Assembly (NCBI GenBank): GCA_023415895.1
Contig: JAEZJA010000022.1
Location: 1 to 12,387, forward strand
Source of the DNA: Bacillota bacterium
GTDB taxonomy: Bacteria > Bacillota > Clostridia > Oscillospirales > Acutalibacteraceae
Direction: 5' to 3'
Length of the DNA stretch: 12,387 nt
Positions within the stretch are counted from its first letter, which is position 1, and every line of letters starts with the position of its first letter. This document shows positions 1 through 6,798 of this stretch, piece by piece. A program made the position numbers and the translations under genes. Below the pieces are notes generated by a model. That model did not search any database and was not told the DNA's origin. It saw only the letters and a program-made list of their open reading frames with translations.

Positions 1-232
1 CGCCGTCGTTATACGAATATTCCATATCCTTTCTCTCCACAAAAGCAGTGGGGTATTTATCCGAAGGATTGAACGTTCTCTCGACGACCGAACCGGCAAT
101 AACATTGCGGATCTTGGTTCTGACAAACGCGGCGCCTTTACCCGGCTTCACATGCTGAAATTCAATGATCTGATAAACATTTCCGTCCATTTCAAAGGTA
201 ACACCGTTACGGAAATCGCCTGCAGTTACCAT
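1..232 (-). CDS. efp: Elongation factor P, N-terminal part (runs off left edge)
   Basis: The first 77 residues of EF-P are present and the rest lies beyond the left edge. EF-P binds between the ribosomal P and E sites and relieves stalling at consecutive prolines. The visible part is the KOW-like domain I and the start of domain II. It contains [14 protein letters not shown] (about residues 27-40), whose loop-tip Lys32 matches the position modified in the B. subtilis protein. No gene for a modification enzyme is visible here. The ATG at 230-232 follows GGAGG after 7 bases, which fixes the start. A sigma-A-like promoter stands just upstream, so efp can be transcribed apart from the peptidase gene before it. 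The order aroQ-yqhT-efp matches B. subtilis. Confidence 0.96.
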   Translation of the reverse strand, partial: MVTAGDFRNGVTFEMDGNVYQIIEFQHVKPGKGAAFVRTKIRNVIAGSVVERTFNPSDKYPTAFVERKDMEYSYNDG

Positions 233-239
233 TTTTATA

Positions 240-244
240 CCTCC
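240..244 (-). promoter_or_regulatory. Ribosome binding site of efp
   Basis: GGAGG on the minus strand ends 7 bases before the efp ATG. It confirms the start. Confidence 0.85.
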
Positions 245-262
245 ATTTTAAAGCTACATTCT

Positions 263-291
263 ATTCTACCGTATAGGCCTGTGTTTTTCAA
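263..291 (-). promoter_or_regulatory. Sigma-A-type promoter of efp
   Basis: On the minus strand a -35 box TTGAAA (286-291) and a -10 box TAGAAT (263-268) are separated by exactly 17 bases, in an AT-rich stretch about 30 bases before the efp start. Five of six bases match consensus in each box. This suggests that efp has its own promoter rather than relying only on readthrough from the peptidase gene. Confidence 0.7.
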
Positions 292-356
292 GTGTCATTT
301 GCGAGTTTTTTCCTGTATTTTATTATTTTATGCATCCTCTTTATTTTGGAGCTTCC

Positions 357-403
357 GAATGAAAAAATACGGTGATCAGGAAAAAAGTCCGTTTTCATCA
401 TTC
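357..403 (-). terminator. Imperfect hairpin at the end of the Xaa-Pro peptidase gene
   Basis: GAATGA (398-403 on the minus strand) pairs with TCATTC (357-362). Further in, an A-run pairs with a T-run and CGG with CCG, around a loop of about 16 bases. It overlaps the peptidase stop codon. A T-run lies in the descending arm rather than after the stem, so it is not a classical rho-independent terminator. It could still slow or end transcription before the efp promoter. Confidence 0.3.
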
Positions 404-1468
404 CACAATAATGAGTTCCTTGGGGGATTTGGTAAGGTTTTCACAGCCGGTTTTCGTGATATACGCAAAATCTTCAATGCGCACACCGAATTTCCCCGGA
501 AGGTAGATGCCCGGCTCCACCGTGACCACATTCCCCTCCTGCAGAATCTGTCCCTGTGCCGAGGGTGACAGCCGGGGAGCCTCATGGATTTCGATTCCCA
601 CGCCATGTCCCGTCCCATGACCAAAATACTGGCCATAGCCCGCCTCTTCAATCACGCGGCGCGCCGCCGCATCGGCTACGACACAGGAAACGCCCTCGCG
701 CAGGGTCGAGAGAGAGGCCAGCTGTGCCTTCCGGACAATTTCATAAACCTCACGCTGTTCCTGCGAGCAGGCGCCCACAGCAACCGTGCGCGTCATATCC
801 GAGTGCCAGCCGTCCACAACCGCGCCGAAATCCATGGTCAAAAAATCACCGTGTTCAATGACCTTGTCCGAGGGTACACCATGAGGCAGTGAGGAATTGG
901 CTCCCGACACCACAATATATTCAAACGCAACGCATTCCGCCCCCTGCTGGCGAATGATAAATTCGAGCTCGAGAGCGACCTCGCGTTCAGTGCGTCCCGC
1001 ATGGATGCGGGGCAGGATTTTTTCAAATCCGTAATCGGTCAGCGCCTGTGCCTGCTTGATCTTTTCCAGTTCTTCGGGCGTCTTGACGAGACGCATGCCA
1101 GTGAGCAAACCGTCGAGCACATCGCCCTTCAGCTCCACGTTTTCCAGCATGTTGTCCAGCCGCCGGTATTCGGCGCAGGACAGCCCTTCATCCTCCACAA
1201 GCAGACGGTGCAGATTATGCTGCTTGATCAGTGCGTTGAGCACATCCGACGCTTTGTTGTAAACCAGACAATCCATACCGCGCACGATCCTGCGCGCCGC
1301 TTCGATATAGCGGCTGTCGGTCATGAAGAAGGCCGCATCCTTCGTCACCAGCACATAGCCGTCGGAGGACGGGAAGCCGGTCAGAAACCGGCGATTGCAT
1401 TCGCTCGTAATCAAGGCACCGTCTGCATCAACCGGGAGAAGCGATGCCAGCTGTTCCACCTTTGTCAT
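398..1468 (-). CDS. yqhT: Xaa-Pro dipeptidase/aminopeptidase, M24B family (YqhT type)
   Basis: A cytosolic metallopeptidase of the pita-bread fold, predicted to cleave N-terminal X-Pro bonds. The 356 residues match the usual length of about 355. Residues 1-125 form the creatinase-like N domain and 130-356 the catalytic domain. All five dinuclear metal ligands are visible: Asp213, Asp224 (GWHSDMTRTV), His288 (GHGTGHGVG), Glu318 (VTVEPGIY) and Glu332 (GVRIED). His196 lies in the PHG substrate motif. I chose the ATG at 1466-1468 because AAAGGA lies 12 bases upstream; an ATG four codons earlier touches that site and has no spacing. In B. subtilis the same gene sits between aroQ and efp, as here. 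A Pro-X peptidase beside EF-P fits a shared link to proline, but that link is inference. Confidence 0.93.
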   Translation of the reverse strand: MTKVEQLASLLPVDADGALITSECNRRFLTGFPSSDGYVLVTKDAAFFMTDSRYIEAARRIVRGMDCLVYNKASDVLNALIKQHNLHRLLVEDEGLSCAEYRRLDNMLENVELKGDVLDGLLTGMRLVKTPEELEKIKQAQALTDYGFEKILPRIHAGRTEREVALELEFIIRQQGAECVAFEYIVVSGANSSLPHGVPSDKVIEHGDFLTMDFGAVVDGWHSDMTRTVAVGACSQEQREVYEIVRKAQLASLSTLREGVSCVVADAAARRVIEEAGYGQYFGHGTGHGVGIEIHEAPRLSPSAQGQILQEGNVVTVEPGIYLPGKFGVRIEDFAYITKTGCENLTKSPKELIIVE

Positions 1469-1480
1469 TTGAATGGTCAT

Positions 1481-1486
1481 TCCTTT
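1481..1486 (-). promoter_or_regulatory. Ribosome binding site of the Xaa-Pro peptidase gene
   Basis: AAAGGA on the minus strand lies 12 bases before the ATG at 1468. It directly abuts the in-frame ATG at 1480, which argues against that start. nadD (12 bases) and rsfS (13 bases) show a similar AAAGGA arrangement. Confidence 0.5.
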
Positions 1487-1527
1487 CTTTTCGCCGCAAA
1501 CTTTGTGGCGGTTTCGGCATGCTGAAA

Positions 1528-1546
1528 TTGCGGTCAGTGACCGCAA
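1528..1546 (-). other. 19-bp perfect inverted repeat between aroQ and the peptidase gene
   Basis: TTGCGGTCA, one central base, then TGACCGCAA. The arms are 9 bp and fully complementary. As RNA it would form an 8-bp stem with a 3-base loop. The minus strand continues AATTTCAGC, so there is no proper U-tract. It could be a weak terminator of aroQ, an mRNA-stabilising hairpin, or an operator for a dimeric regulator. The sequence does not decide between these. Confidence 0.45.
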
Positions 1547-1600
1547 AGGCACAAATTCACTGTTTTAAAGATTTACCTTTAATACGTTGTCCCCTTTATG

Positions 1601-2032
1601 TTATTCCATTTCTGCAAACGCATCCAGCGCCAGCAGATAACTGACAGGACCAAAACCCGCGATCTGTCCGCGGCACACCGGGGCAATCACTGAGGTATGC
1701 CGGAATTCCTCACGCGCATGTATATTGGACAGATGCACCTCAATTACGGGCAGCCGTATCGCGGCGATCGCGTCGCGAATGGCATAACTCGTATGCGTAT
1801 AGGCACCCGCGTTGAGCACCACGCCGTCGTACTTGCCGATGCAGGCATGCAGACGGTCAATCAGTGTGCCCTCGCTGTTGGACTGATCGAAATCGACGCT
1901 CATATCCAACGCTTTGGCGTGAGAGGCAATGCGCTCACACACGGCATCATAGCTGTCCGAGCCATAAACCCCCGGTTCGCGCATACCCAGCAGATTGAGA
2001 TTGGGGCCGTTGAGAACAAGAATCTTCTTCAT
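1601..2032 (-). CDS. aroQ: 3-dehydroquinate dehydratase, type II
   Basis: Catalyses the third shikimate-pathway step, 3-dehydroquinate to 3-dehydroshikimate, as a cytosolic dodecamer in known members. The 143 residues match the family length. Visible signatures are LNGPNLNLLGMREPGVYG with catalytic Tyr23, QSNSEGTLID (50-59), NAGAYTHTS with Asn74 and His80, and EVHLSNIHAREEFRHTS with Glu98, His100 and Arg111. The C-terminal GQIAGFGPVSYLLAL is also typical. The start ATG is preceded by AAAGGATGAGG, which overlaps the stop of the TIM-barrel gene. Only 7 bases separate the two genes, so they are co-transcribed and perhaps translationally coupled. No other aromatic-biosynthesis gene is in the window. 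Confidence 0.97.
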   Translation of the reverse strand: MKKILVLNGPNLNLLGMREPGVYGSDSYDAVCERIASHAKALDMSVDFDQSNSEGTLIDRLHACIGKYDGVVLNAGAYTHTSYAIRDAIAAIRLPVIEVHLSNIHAREEFRHTSVIAPVCRGQIAGFGPVSYLLALDAFAEME

Positions 2033-2039
2033 GGCTTCC

Positions 2040-2903
2040 TCATCCTTTTTCGCCGTCGTACAGCGTTTTCAGAACTAGCGCGTCCGTGTCCTGCGTTCCC
2101 GCGGATTCACAGATAACCGTGGGTGTCCAGCCCCGCCGCTTGAGCTCGGCCATCAGGGGCTGCGGTTCGGGGCCAAACTGCATATCCTCAAACGTCAGAT
2201 GACGTTTTTCCCCCGCTTTGGTGTATTCAATCTTGGAATAATGAATGTGGAAACACCGTGCACGCTCTTCCCCCAACCGTTCGGCTAACCGGTCGAGCAC
2301 ACAAGCAAAGGCCTCCGCGGAGTTCACGCCGCCGACAGTGCGCGCATTCAGGTGACCGAAATCCACGCAGGGCAGGAAACGCTTGTCCAACTCACAGAAG
2401 GTAAGCACCTCCTCGAGATTGCCCAACTGATTGACCTTGCCCATGGTTTCGGGGCAAATGTGTACATGCCCCAACCCTTCCTCGTCGAGTGCCTGCTGTG
2501 CACGCATCAGCGTGTGGGAAGCAAGCGCTGTAGCCTCCTCCCTCGTCAGACCGCCTAAGCCGCCGGGATGCACGACGATACGGTCGCCGCCCATCCAAGT
2601 AATCGCGCGGGCGCTCTCGAGGATATACCGGATGCTGTTGTCCCTCTTGGCAGGATCATCCGACGCCAATGAAATATAATACGGAGCGTGCAGAGACAGT
2701 GCCACACCGTGCTGCGCGGCCTTGTCACCCAAAGCGGCCGCGGTCGCCTGGCTGACCTGGACACCGCGTCCGCACTGATATTCATAGGCGTTGAGCCCGA
2801 GGCTTTCCAGCCAGCCGGGCATTTGAATGGTGGCCTTGAAGCCCTGTTCATAAAATCTCTCGCTGTTTCCGGCAGGCCCGAAACGGGCAATGCATTGTTC
2901 CAT
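2040..2903 (-). CDS. Endonuclease IV-like TIM-barrel protein, function unknown
   Basis: A 287-residue protein of the AP endonuclease family 2 / xylose isomerase-like TIM-barrel superfamily. Barrel metal ligands of E. coli endonuclease IV have clear counterparts: His72 (LSLHAPYY), His112 (VVHPGG), Glu152 (ICPETMG), Asp181 and His184 (CVDFGHLNAR), His219 (FHIHYSK), His235 (EKRHLTF) and Glu266 (VICESAG). The Asp of the DRH motif (Asp229 in E. coli) is Lys233 here, with Glu232 beside it. The short N-terminus reads FGPAGNSERFYEQG. DNA repair activity is possible but unproven; a sugar isomerase/epimerase role is the alternative. I rejected a TTG start two codons upstream because ATG at 2901-2903 follows AAGGAGG with ideal 6-base spacing. 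It lies 31 bases after yqeG and 7 before aroQ. Confidence 0.85.
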   Translation of the reverse strand: MEQCIARFGPAGNSERFYEQGFKATIQMPGWLESLGLNAYEYQCGRGVQVSQATAAALGDKAAQHGVALSLHAPYYISLASDDPAKRDNSIRYILESARAITWMGGDRIVVHPGGLGGLTREEATALASHTLMRAQQALDEEGLGHVHICPETMGKVNQLGNLEEVLTFCELDKRFLPCVDFGHLNARTVGGVNSAEAFACVLDRLAERLGEERARCFHIHYSKIEYTKAGEKRHLTFEDMQFGPEPQPLMAELKRRGWTPTVICESAGTQDTDALVLKTLYDGEKG

Positions 2904-2909
2904 TGTCAA

Positions 2910-2916
2910 CCTCCTT
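2910..2916 (-). promoter_or_regulatory. Ribosome binding site of the TIM-barrel gene
   Basis: AAGGAGG lies 6 bases before the ATG at 2903. It selects this ATG over the TTG at 2909, which would touch the site. Confidence 0.85.
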
Positions 2917-2934
2917 GACTTTGTTGGTTTATTG

Positions 2935-3465
2935 TTATGATTTCTCTTCGCCGTCTAGGGGTTGAATTGTTCCCCCTCTTGTGCGATAGCTATTCAATAT
3001 GCGCCGCTCGAGTGACCGCTTGAAGCGCAGAGTGGCCTGGTGCTCCAATTGAATGGGCATCAGCTGAATACTGCGCACACCGGCCAGGTGCGCACCGATG
3101 ACATCCGTAAAGGTCTGGTCGCCCACAGCGGAGCATTCGCGCCGCTTAAGGCCCAGCCGTCTGGCAGCGCGCCAAAAGCCCAGCGGAGAGGGCTTGCAGG
3201 AAAAGGCGATATACCGCAGCCCAATGCGCTGCGCAAAGGGGCGCACGCGGCGGGGCAGCGCGTTGGACACAACCGTCAAAGCAATACCGCTGTCCGCCAT
3301 ATGCTTTAGCCAGGCCTCCACCTTTTCGTCAAGCTCCTGACTGCCATGCGTCGTGAGCGTATTATCCACATCCAGCAGCAAGCCTTTGACGCCAAGCGTA
3401 TACAGGTCGTCAAGCGTGATGTCGGTTATGCGGTTTCTCAACAAATCGGGATAGAACAGCGCCAT
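2935..3465 (-). CDS. yqeG: YqeG-family HAD-IIIA phosphatase
   Basis: A 176-residue HAD-superfamily hydrolase of the YqeG (HAD-IIIA) type, predicted cytosolic; its physiological substrate is not established. HAD motifs appear in order: motif I DVDNTLT with nucleophile Asp32 and acid/base Asp34, motif II VVSN (Ser67), motif III Lys91 in CKPSP, and motif IV GDQTFTDV (Asp116, Asp121). There is no large cap domain. In B. subtilis yqeG heads yqeG-yqeH-aroE-yqeI-nadD-yqeK. Here it lies after rpsU and in front of the TIM-barrel gene, while yqeI, nadD and yqeK are farther upstream. AGAAGGAG precedes the ATG. The 110 bases before the gene hold a TTGACA but no matching -10, so its promoter is unclear. 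Confidence 0.92.
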   Translation of the reverse strand: MALFYPDLLRNRITDITLDDLYTLGVKGLLLDVDNTLTTHGSQELDEKVEAWLKHMADSGIALTVVSNALPRRVRPFAQRIGLRYIAFSCKPSPLGFWRAARRLGLKRRECSAVGDQTFTDVIGAHLAGVRSIQLMPIQLEHQATLRFKRSLERRILNSYRTRGGTIQPLDGEEKS

Positions 3466-3577
3466 ACCCTACTCCTTCTCCTCTATTTAACCAGCCGTGT
3501 CGTTCCCTTTAGTCTATGCCGTCGGACAAAACCATGCACGTTTTTTCGGTAGTTCGGTGTCAAAAATTAAGAGAACC

Positions 3578-3600
3578 AAAAAGCGGGCATTTCTGCCCGC
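3578..3600 (-). terminator. Rho-independent terminator of rpsU
   Basis: On the minus strand GCGGGCA, a GAAA tetraloop and TGCCCGC are followed at once by TTTTT. The 7-bp GC-rich stem begins 15 bases after the rpsU stop. The plus strand has no U-tract after the stem, so it acts only on leftward transcription. It separates rpsU from yqeG. Confidence 0.9.
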
Positions 3601-3615
3601 TTCTCTCCGAATGCC

Positions 3616-3792
3616 TTATTTGAACTTTCTCTTGCGTGCGGCTTCCGACTTCTTCTTACGCTTCACAGAGGGCTTTTCGTAATGCTCTCTCTTGCGCACC
3701 TCAGCGAGAACGCCCGAACGAGCGCAGGACTTCTTCCATCTACGAAGAGCGCTATCCAACGTTTCATTCTCTTTTACTCGAACTTCTGACAT
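3616..3792 (-). CDS. rpsU: 30S ribosomal protein S21
   Basis: A 58-residue S21, the usual Firmicutes length. It is a small basic protein of the 30S platform near the anti-Shine-Dalgarno end of 16S rRNA. The sequence begins [20 protein letters not shown] and ends in a Lys/Arg-rich tail ([15 protein letters not shown]). The ATG at 3790-3792 is chosen over an upstream in-frame start because GGAGGGAGGG precedes it by 8 bases and S21 proteins start here. The gene is a self-contained unit with a near-consensus promoter about 58 bases upstream and a strong terminator 15 bases downstream. This lets S21 be made independently of leuS before it and yqeG after it. The usual neighbour yqeY is absent. Confidence 0.97.
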   Translation of the reverse strand: MSEVRVKENETLDSALRRWKKSCARSGVLAEVRKREHYEKPSVKRKKKSEAARKRKFK

Positions 3793-3849
3793 TCTATATT
3801 CCCTCCCTCCGCTCTCTAAGCAGGGGTAATTTCTCAACTTTACTTACCG

Positions 3850-3878
3850 ATTATACAACATGGATTCACATCCGTCAA
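3850..3878 (-). promoter_or_regulatory. Strong sigma-A promoter of rpsU
   Basis: -35 TTGACG (3873-3878) and -10 TATAAT (3850-3855) are separated by 17 bases, with an A-run (AAAAACAC) just upstream of the -35 box as a possible UP-like element. This is the best promoter match in the window. It gives a 5' leader of about 50 bases before the rpsU ATG. Confidence 0.88.
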
Positions 3879-3886
3879 GTGTTTTT

Positions 3887-3919
3887 ATCCGGTTGACAAA
3901 AACCGGATCACAACGGTTT
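3887..3919 (-). terminator. Two competing hairpins at the leuS 3' end
   Basis: Hairpin A: AAACCG (3914-3919) with CGGTTT (3900-3905) around an 8-base loop containing the leuS stop, followed by more T, which looks like a weak rho-independent terminator. Hairpin B: ATCCGGTT (3901-3908) with AACCGGAT (3887-3894), an 8-bp perfect stem that puts the T-run in its loop and is followed by A, not T. The two share the CCGGTTTTT strand, so only one can form. The call as a leuS terminator is tentative. Confidence 0.4.
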
Positions 3920-6319
3920 GAGAACCAAATTGACGAGCTTGCCCGGTACGTAGAGTTCTTTGACAATTTGCATACCGTTCATCGATGACGCGACCTTCTC
4001 GTCCGCCTTAGCGGCAGCAATGGCGGCGGGGGCATCGGCAGCGGCGGCAATGGAAATACGGGTACGCACTTTGCCGTTGACCTGCACGGCGATCTCAATG
4101 GTGTCCTCCACGCATTTCTCGGGATCGTACACCGGCCAAGAGGCGTGTGCCAGCTGTCCGCCGTAGGCCATGCGTTCCCAGATCTCTTCAGTCATGTGAG
4201 GCGCAAAGGGATTGAGAAGGATGAGCAGAATGCGGTATTCCTCACGCGTGACACCGCTGTTTTCGGCCAGCTCGTTGAGCAGCGCCATCATGGCCGCAAT
4301 CGCCGTATTGTACTTGAGGTTCTCGATGTCCTCGCCCACCTTGCGGATGGTCTTGTTGAACGAAATCTCGAGCGAGGGACGAACGCCGTCACCCGGAACC
4401 ACGCTGTCCATCAGGGCCCAAACCCGCTCAAGGAAACGGCGGCATCCGCGGATGCTGGAGCTTGACCAAGGAGCGGCCTTTTCAAAGTCGCCGATGAACA
4501 TTTCATACAAACGCAGCGTATCCGCGCCGTACTCGTTGACAATGTCGTCGGGATTGACTACATTGCCGCGCGATTTGGACATCTTCTCCCCGTTCTCGCC
4601 CAGAATCATGCCGTGGCTCGTGCGCTTGGCATAGGGTTCGGGCGTGGGAACCACACCGATGTCATAGAGGAACTTGTGCCAGAAGCGGCTGTACAGCAGA
4701 TGCAGCGTAGTATGCTCCATGCCGCCGTTGTACCAGTTGACCGGCATCCAATATTCCAGCGCTTCCTTCGAGGCCAGCTCCTTGTCGTTGTGCGGATCGA
4801 CATAACGAAGGAAATACCACGATGAACCGCCCCACTGCGGCATGGTATCGGTCTCACGCTGTGCGGGAGCACCGCATTGGGGACAGGACACATTCACCCA
4901 GTCGGTAATGGCGGCCAGCGGCGATTCGCCGTTGTCGGTGGGCTCATAACTTTCCACCATAGGCAGGCGCACAGGCAGTTGATCTTCGGGAACGGCAACC
5001 TGACCGCAGTGTGGGCAATGCACAATCGGGATAGGCTCGCCCCAGTAACGCTGACGGGAGAATACCCAATCACGCAGCTTAAAATTGACCTTGGCTTCGC
5101 CGATTTTCTTCTCGGTCAGCCATTCGGTGATGGCTTTCTTGGCTTCTTCGACTGTCATGCCGTCCAGAAAGCCGGAATTGACCATGATGCCTGTTTCGCA
5201 GTCGGTAAAGGCTTCTTTTTCAACATCCCCGCCCTTGACGACTTCGACTATGGGAAGATTGAACTTTTTGGCGAACTCCCAGTCACGCGTGTCATGACCC
5301 GGTACGGCCATGATCGCGCCCGTGCCGTAGGAGACCAGCACATAGTCGGAAATAAAGATGGGAATTTCCCGGCCGTTGACCGGATTGAGAGCGCGCACGC
5401 CCTTGAGCTCCACACCCGTTTTTTCCTTGGCGACCTCGGTGCGCTCAAAATCGGATTTTTTCGCAGCCGCTTCCCTGTAGGCACGAATCTCGTCGATGTT
5501 GTGCAGGCGGTCGGCCCAAGTATCAATCAGCGGATGCTCGGGCGAGATGACCATATAGGTTGCACCGAACAGGGTATCCGGACGGGTCGTATACACGACC
5601 ACCGGCTCGCCCGCCGTCGTTTCAAAACGCACCTGCGCGCCCGTTGACCGGCCAATCCAGTGAATCTGCTGGGCACGCACGCGGTCGGGATAATCAACAA
5701 GATCGAGATCATCGATCAGGCGCTGGGCATACTCGGTAATTTTGAGCATCCACTGGCTCTTGACCTTGTGCACAACCTCACCGCCGCAACGCTCGCACAC
5801 GCCGCCCACGACCTCTTCATTGGCCAGCACGCATTTGCAGGAGGTACACCAGTTGACGGCCATCTCCTTTTTATAGGCCAGACCATGCTCAAAGAGCTTC
5901 AAAAATATCCACTGTGTCCATTTATAATAGTCCGGATCGGTGGTGTTGATCTCGCGCGTCCAGTCAAAGGACAGACCGAGTGATTGCAGCTGCTTTTTAA
6001 AGCGTGCCACGTTGTTTTTGGTCACGATCTCGGGATGGATATGATTCTTGATTGCGAAATTCTCGGTGGGCAGGCCGAAAGCGTCCCAGCCCATCGGATA
6101 CAGCACGTTATAGCCCTGCAGGCGGCGCTTGCGCGCTACAATATCGAGAGCGGTATAGGAACGCGGATGCCCCACGTGCAGTCCCTGTCCCGAAGGATAG
6201 GGGAACTCCACCAAAGCGTAAAACTTCGGCTTGCTCTTGTCATCAGACGCGGCAAAGGTATTGTGCTTTTCCCACACAGCTTGCCATTTCTTTTCAATCT
6301 CACTCGGGTCGTATCTCAT
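3908..6319 (-). CDS. leuS: Leucyl-tRNA synthetase
   Basis: A class Ia aminoacyl-tRNA synthetase charging tRNA-Leu; 803 residues, close to the B. subtilis length. The HIGH motif is HVGH (48-51) and KMSKS is at 579-583. A zinc ribbon is formed by Cys158, Cys161, Cys175 and Cys178, and a second CxxC pair set (CPHC about 435-438, CPQC about 479-482) is present. The CP1 editing domain has the T-rich TTRPDT (244-249) and [10 protein letters not shown] (341-350), so proofreading should be intact. The anticodon-binding domain and C-terminal domain (VQVNGKVR onward) are complete. GGAAAGG precedes the ATG by 11 bases. The gap from rsfS is only 39 bases, so there is no T-box leader, and expression must come from upstream promoters. 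Confidence 0.98.
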   Translation of the reverse strand: MRYDPSEIEKKWQAVWEKHNTFAASDDKSKPKFYALVEFPYPSGQGLHVGHPRSYTALDIVARKRRLQGYNVLYPMGWDAFGLPTENFAIKNHIHPEIVTKNNVARFKKQLQSLGLSFDWTREINTTDPDYYKWTQWIFLKLFEHGLAYKKEMAVNWCTSCKCVLANEEVVGGVCERCGGEVVHKVKSQWMLKITEYAQRLIDDLDLVDYPDRVRAQQIHWIGRSTGAQVRFETTAGEPVVVYTTRPDTLFGATYMVISPEHPLIDTWADRLHNIDEIRAYREAAAKKSDFERTEVAKEKTGVELKGVRALNPVNGREIPIFISDYVLVSYGTGAIMAVPGHDTRDWEFAKKFNLPIVEVVKGGDVEKEAFTDCETGIMVNSGFLDGMTVEEAKKAITEWLTEKKIGEAKVNFKLRDWVFSRQRYWGEPIPIVHCPHCGQVAVPEDQLPVRLPMVESYEPTDNGESPLAAITDWVNVSCPQCGAPAQRETDTMPQWGGSSWYFLRYVDPHNDKELASKEALEYWMPVNWYNGGMEHTTLHLLYSRFWHKFLYDIGVVPTPEPYAKRTSHGMILGENGEKMSKSRGNVVNPDDIVNEYGADTLRLYEMFIGDFEKAAPWSSSSIRGCRRFLERVWALMDSVVPGDGVRPSLEISFNKTIRKVGEDIENLKYNTAIAAMMALLNELAENSGVTREEYRILLILLNPFAPHMTEEIWERMAYGGQLAHASWPVYDPEKCVEDTIEIAVQVNGKVRTRISIAAAADAPAAIAAAKADEKVASSMNGMQIVKELYVPGKLVNLVLKPL

Positions 6320-6358
6320 TGTCCATCATGCCTTTCCGGAATACTTTCTCGGTTTGCT

Positions 6359-6724
6359 TTATTGCGCTTGCTCGGTGATAAAATCACTCAGAGGCAGCTG
6401 TTCGCCGTCCTTCCACAGCCGCTCCAAATCATAAAAGCGGCGGGTTTCGGGCGTAAATACGTGCACAATGACCTCTCCGTAGTCCATCAGGATCCAGGTA
6501 GAGGACTGGTATCCCTCGGTGCGCAGCGGCTTGACCCCCTGCACTCCCAATTCCTCTTCCACATAATCGGTCAACGCCTTGACCTGTGTGGAACCGGTAC
6601 CGCCGGCGATGACAAAATAATCGGCAATGGTCGTCAGGCTATGAATGCCGATCACGTGAATATCCTCCGCCTTGTGTTTATCCAGAGAGTTTACAATCTG
6701 TTTCGCCAGTTCCTTGGATTTCAT
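6359..6724 (-). CDS. rsfS: Ribosomal silencing factor RsfS
   Basis: Binds ribosomal protein uL14 on the 50S subunit and blocks joining with 30S, lowering translation when nutrients run short. The 121 residues fit the family. Conserved parts are ADYFVIAGG (34-42), STQVKAL (45-51), EGYQSSTWILMDYG (70-83) and RRFYDLERLW (95-104). The ATG at 6722-6724 is chosen from homology and the GGAAAGGA site 13 bases upstream. A GTG at 6796 would add 24 residues unlike the family, encoded by hairpin-rich DNA, and is rejected. The B. subtilis homologue (yqeL) also follows yqeK; here an LCP gene is inserted between them. leuS follows after 39 bases, so a translation brake and a tRNA synthetase share a transcript. 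Confidence 0.95.
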   Translation of the reverse strand: MKSKELAKQIVNSLDKHKAEDIHVIGIHSLTTIADYFVIAGGTGSTQVKALTDYVEEELGVQGVKPLRTEGYQSSTWILMDYGEVIVHVFTPETRRFYDLERLWKDGEQLPLSDFITEQAQ

Positions 6725-6737
6725 GTTGTGTTCGTTA

Positions 6738-6745
6738 TCCTTTCC
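6738..6745 (-). promoter_or_regulatory. Ribosome binding site of rsfS
   Basis: GGAAAGGA on the minus strand lies 13 bases before the ATG at 6724. Together with family alignment it supports this start over the upstream GTG. Confidence 0.55.
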
Positions 6746-6746
6746 G

Positions 6747-6796
6747 GGGCAGCACCCCAGCCGTGAAGCGAGCCCGCCCTGGTGCCGGTACGGCAC
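6747..6796 (-). other. Two inverted repeats in the LCP gene-rsfS intergenic gap
   Basis: The first stem, GTGCCG-TAC-CGGCAC (6782-6796), starts two bases after the LCP stop codon. The second, GGGG-TGCTG-CCCC (6747-6759), ends just before the rsfS ribosome binding site. Neither is followed by a U-tract, so they are not intrinsic terminators. They could protect or delimit mRNA ends or limit access to the rsfS start; this is inference. Confidence 0.4.
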
Positions 6797-6798
6797 AC

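Noticed and set aside
152..568. Plus-strand open frame of 138 codons over the efp-peptidase gap
   Set aside because: It crosses antisense efp, the promoter and the peptidase end, with no coding signature. It is not evidence for a gene in the gap.
3558..3563. TTGACA before yqeG as a promoter
   Set aside because: The -35 box is perfect, but 16 to 18 bases downstream there is no acceptable -10 (CGTGCA region).
4877..5647. Long plus-strand open frame of 256 codons opposite leuS
   Set aside because: It is the antisense of a fully conserved leuS; GC-rich codon bias keeps the opposite frame open. No motif or ribosome binding site supports it.
6725..6796. N-terminal extension of RsfS from GTG at 6796
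   Set aside because: The added 24 residues have no family match and are encoded by hairpin-rich DNA. The ATG at 6724 has a ribosome binding site and the normal N-terminus.
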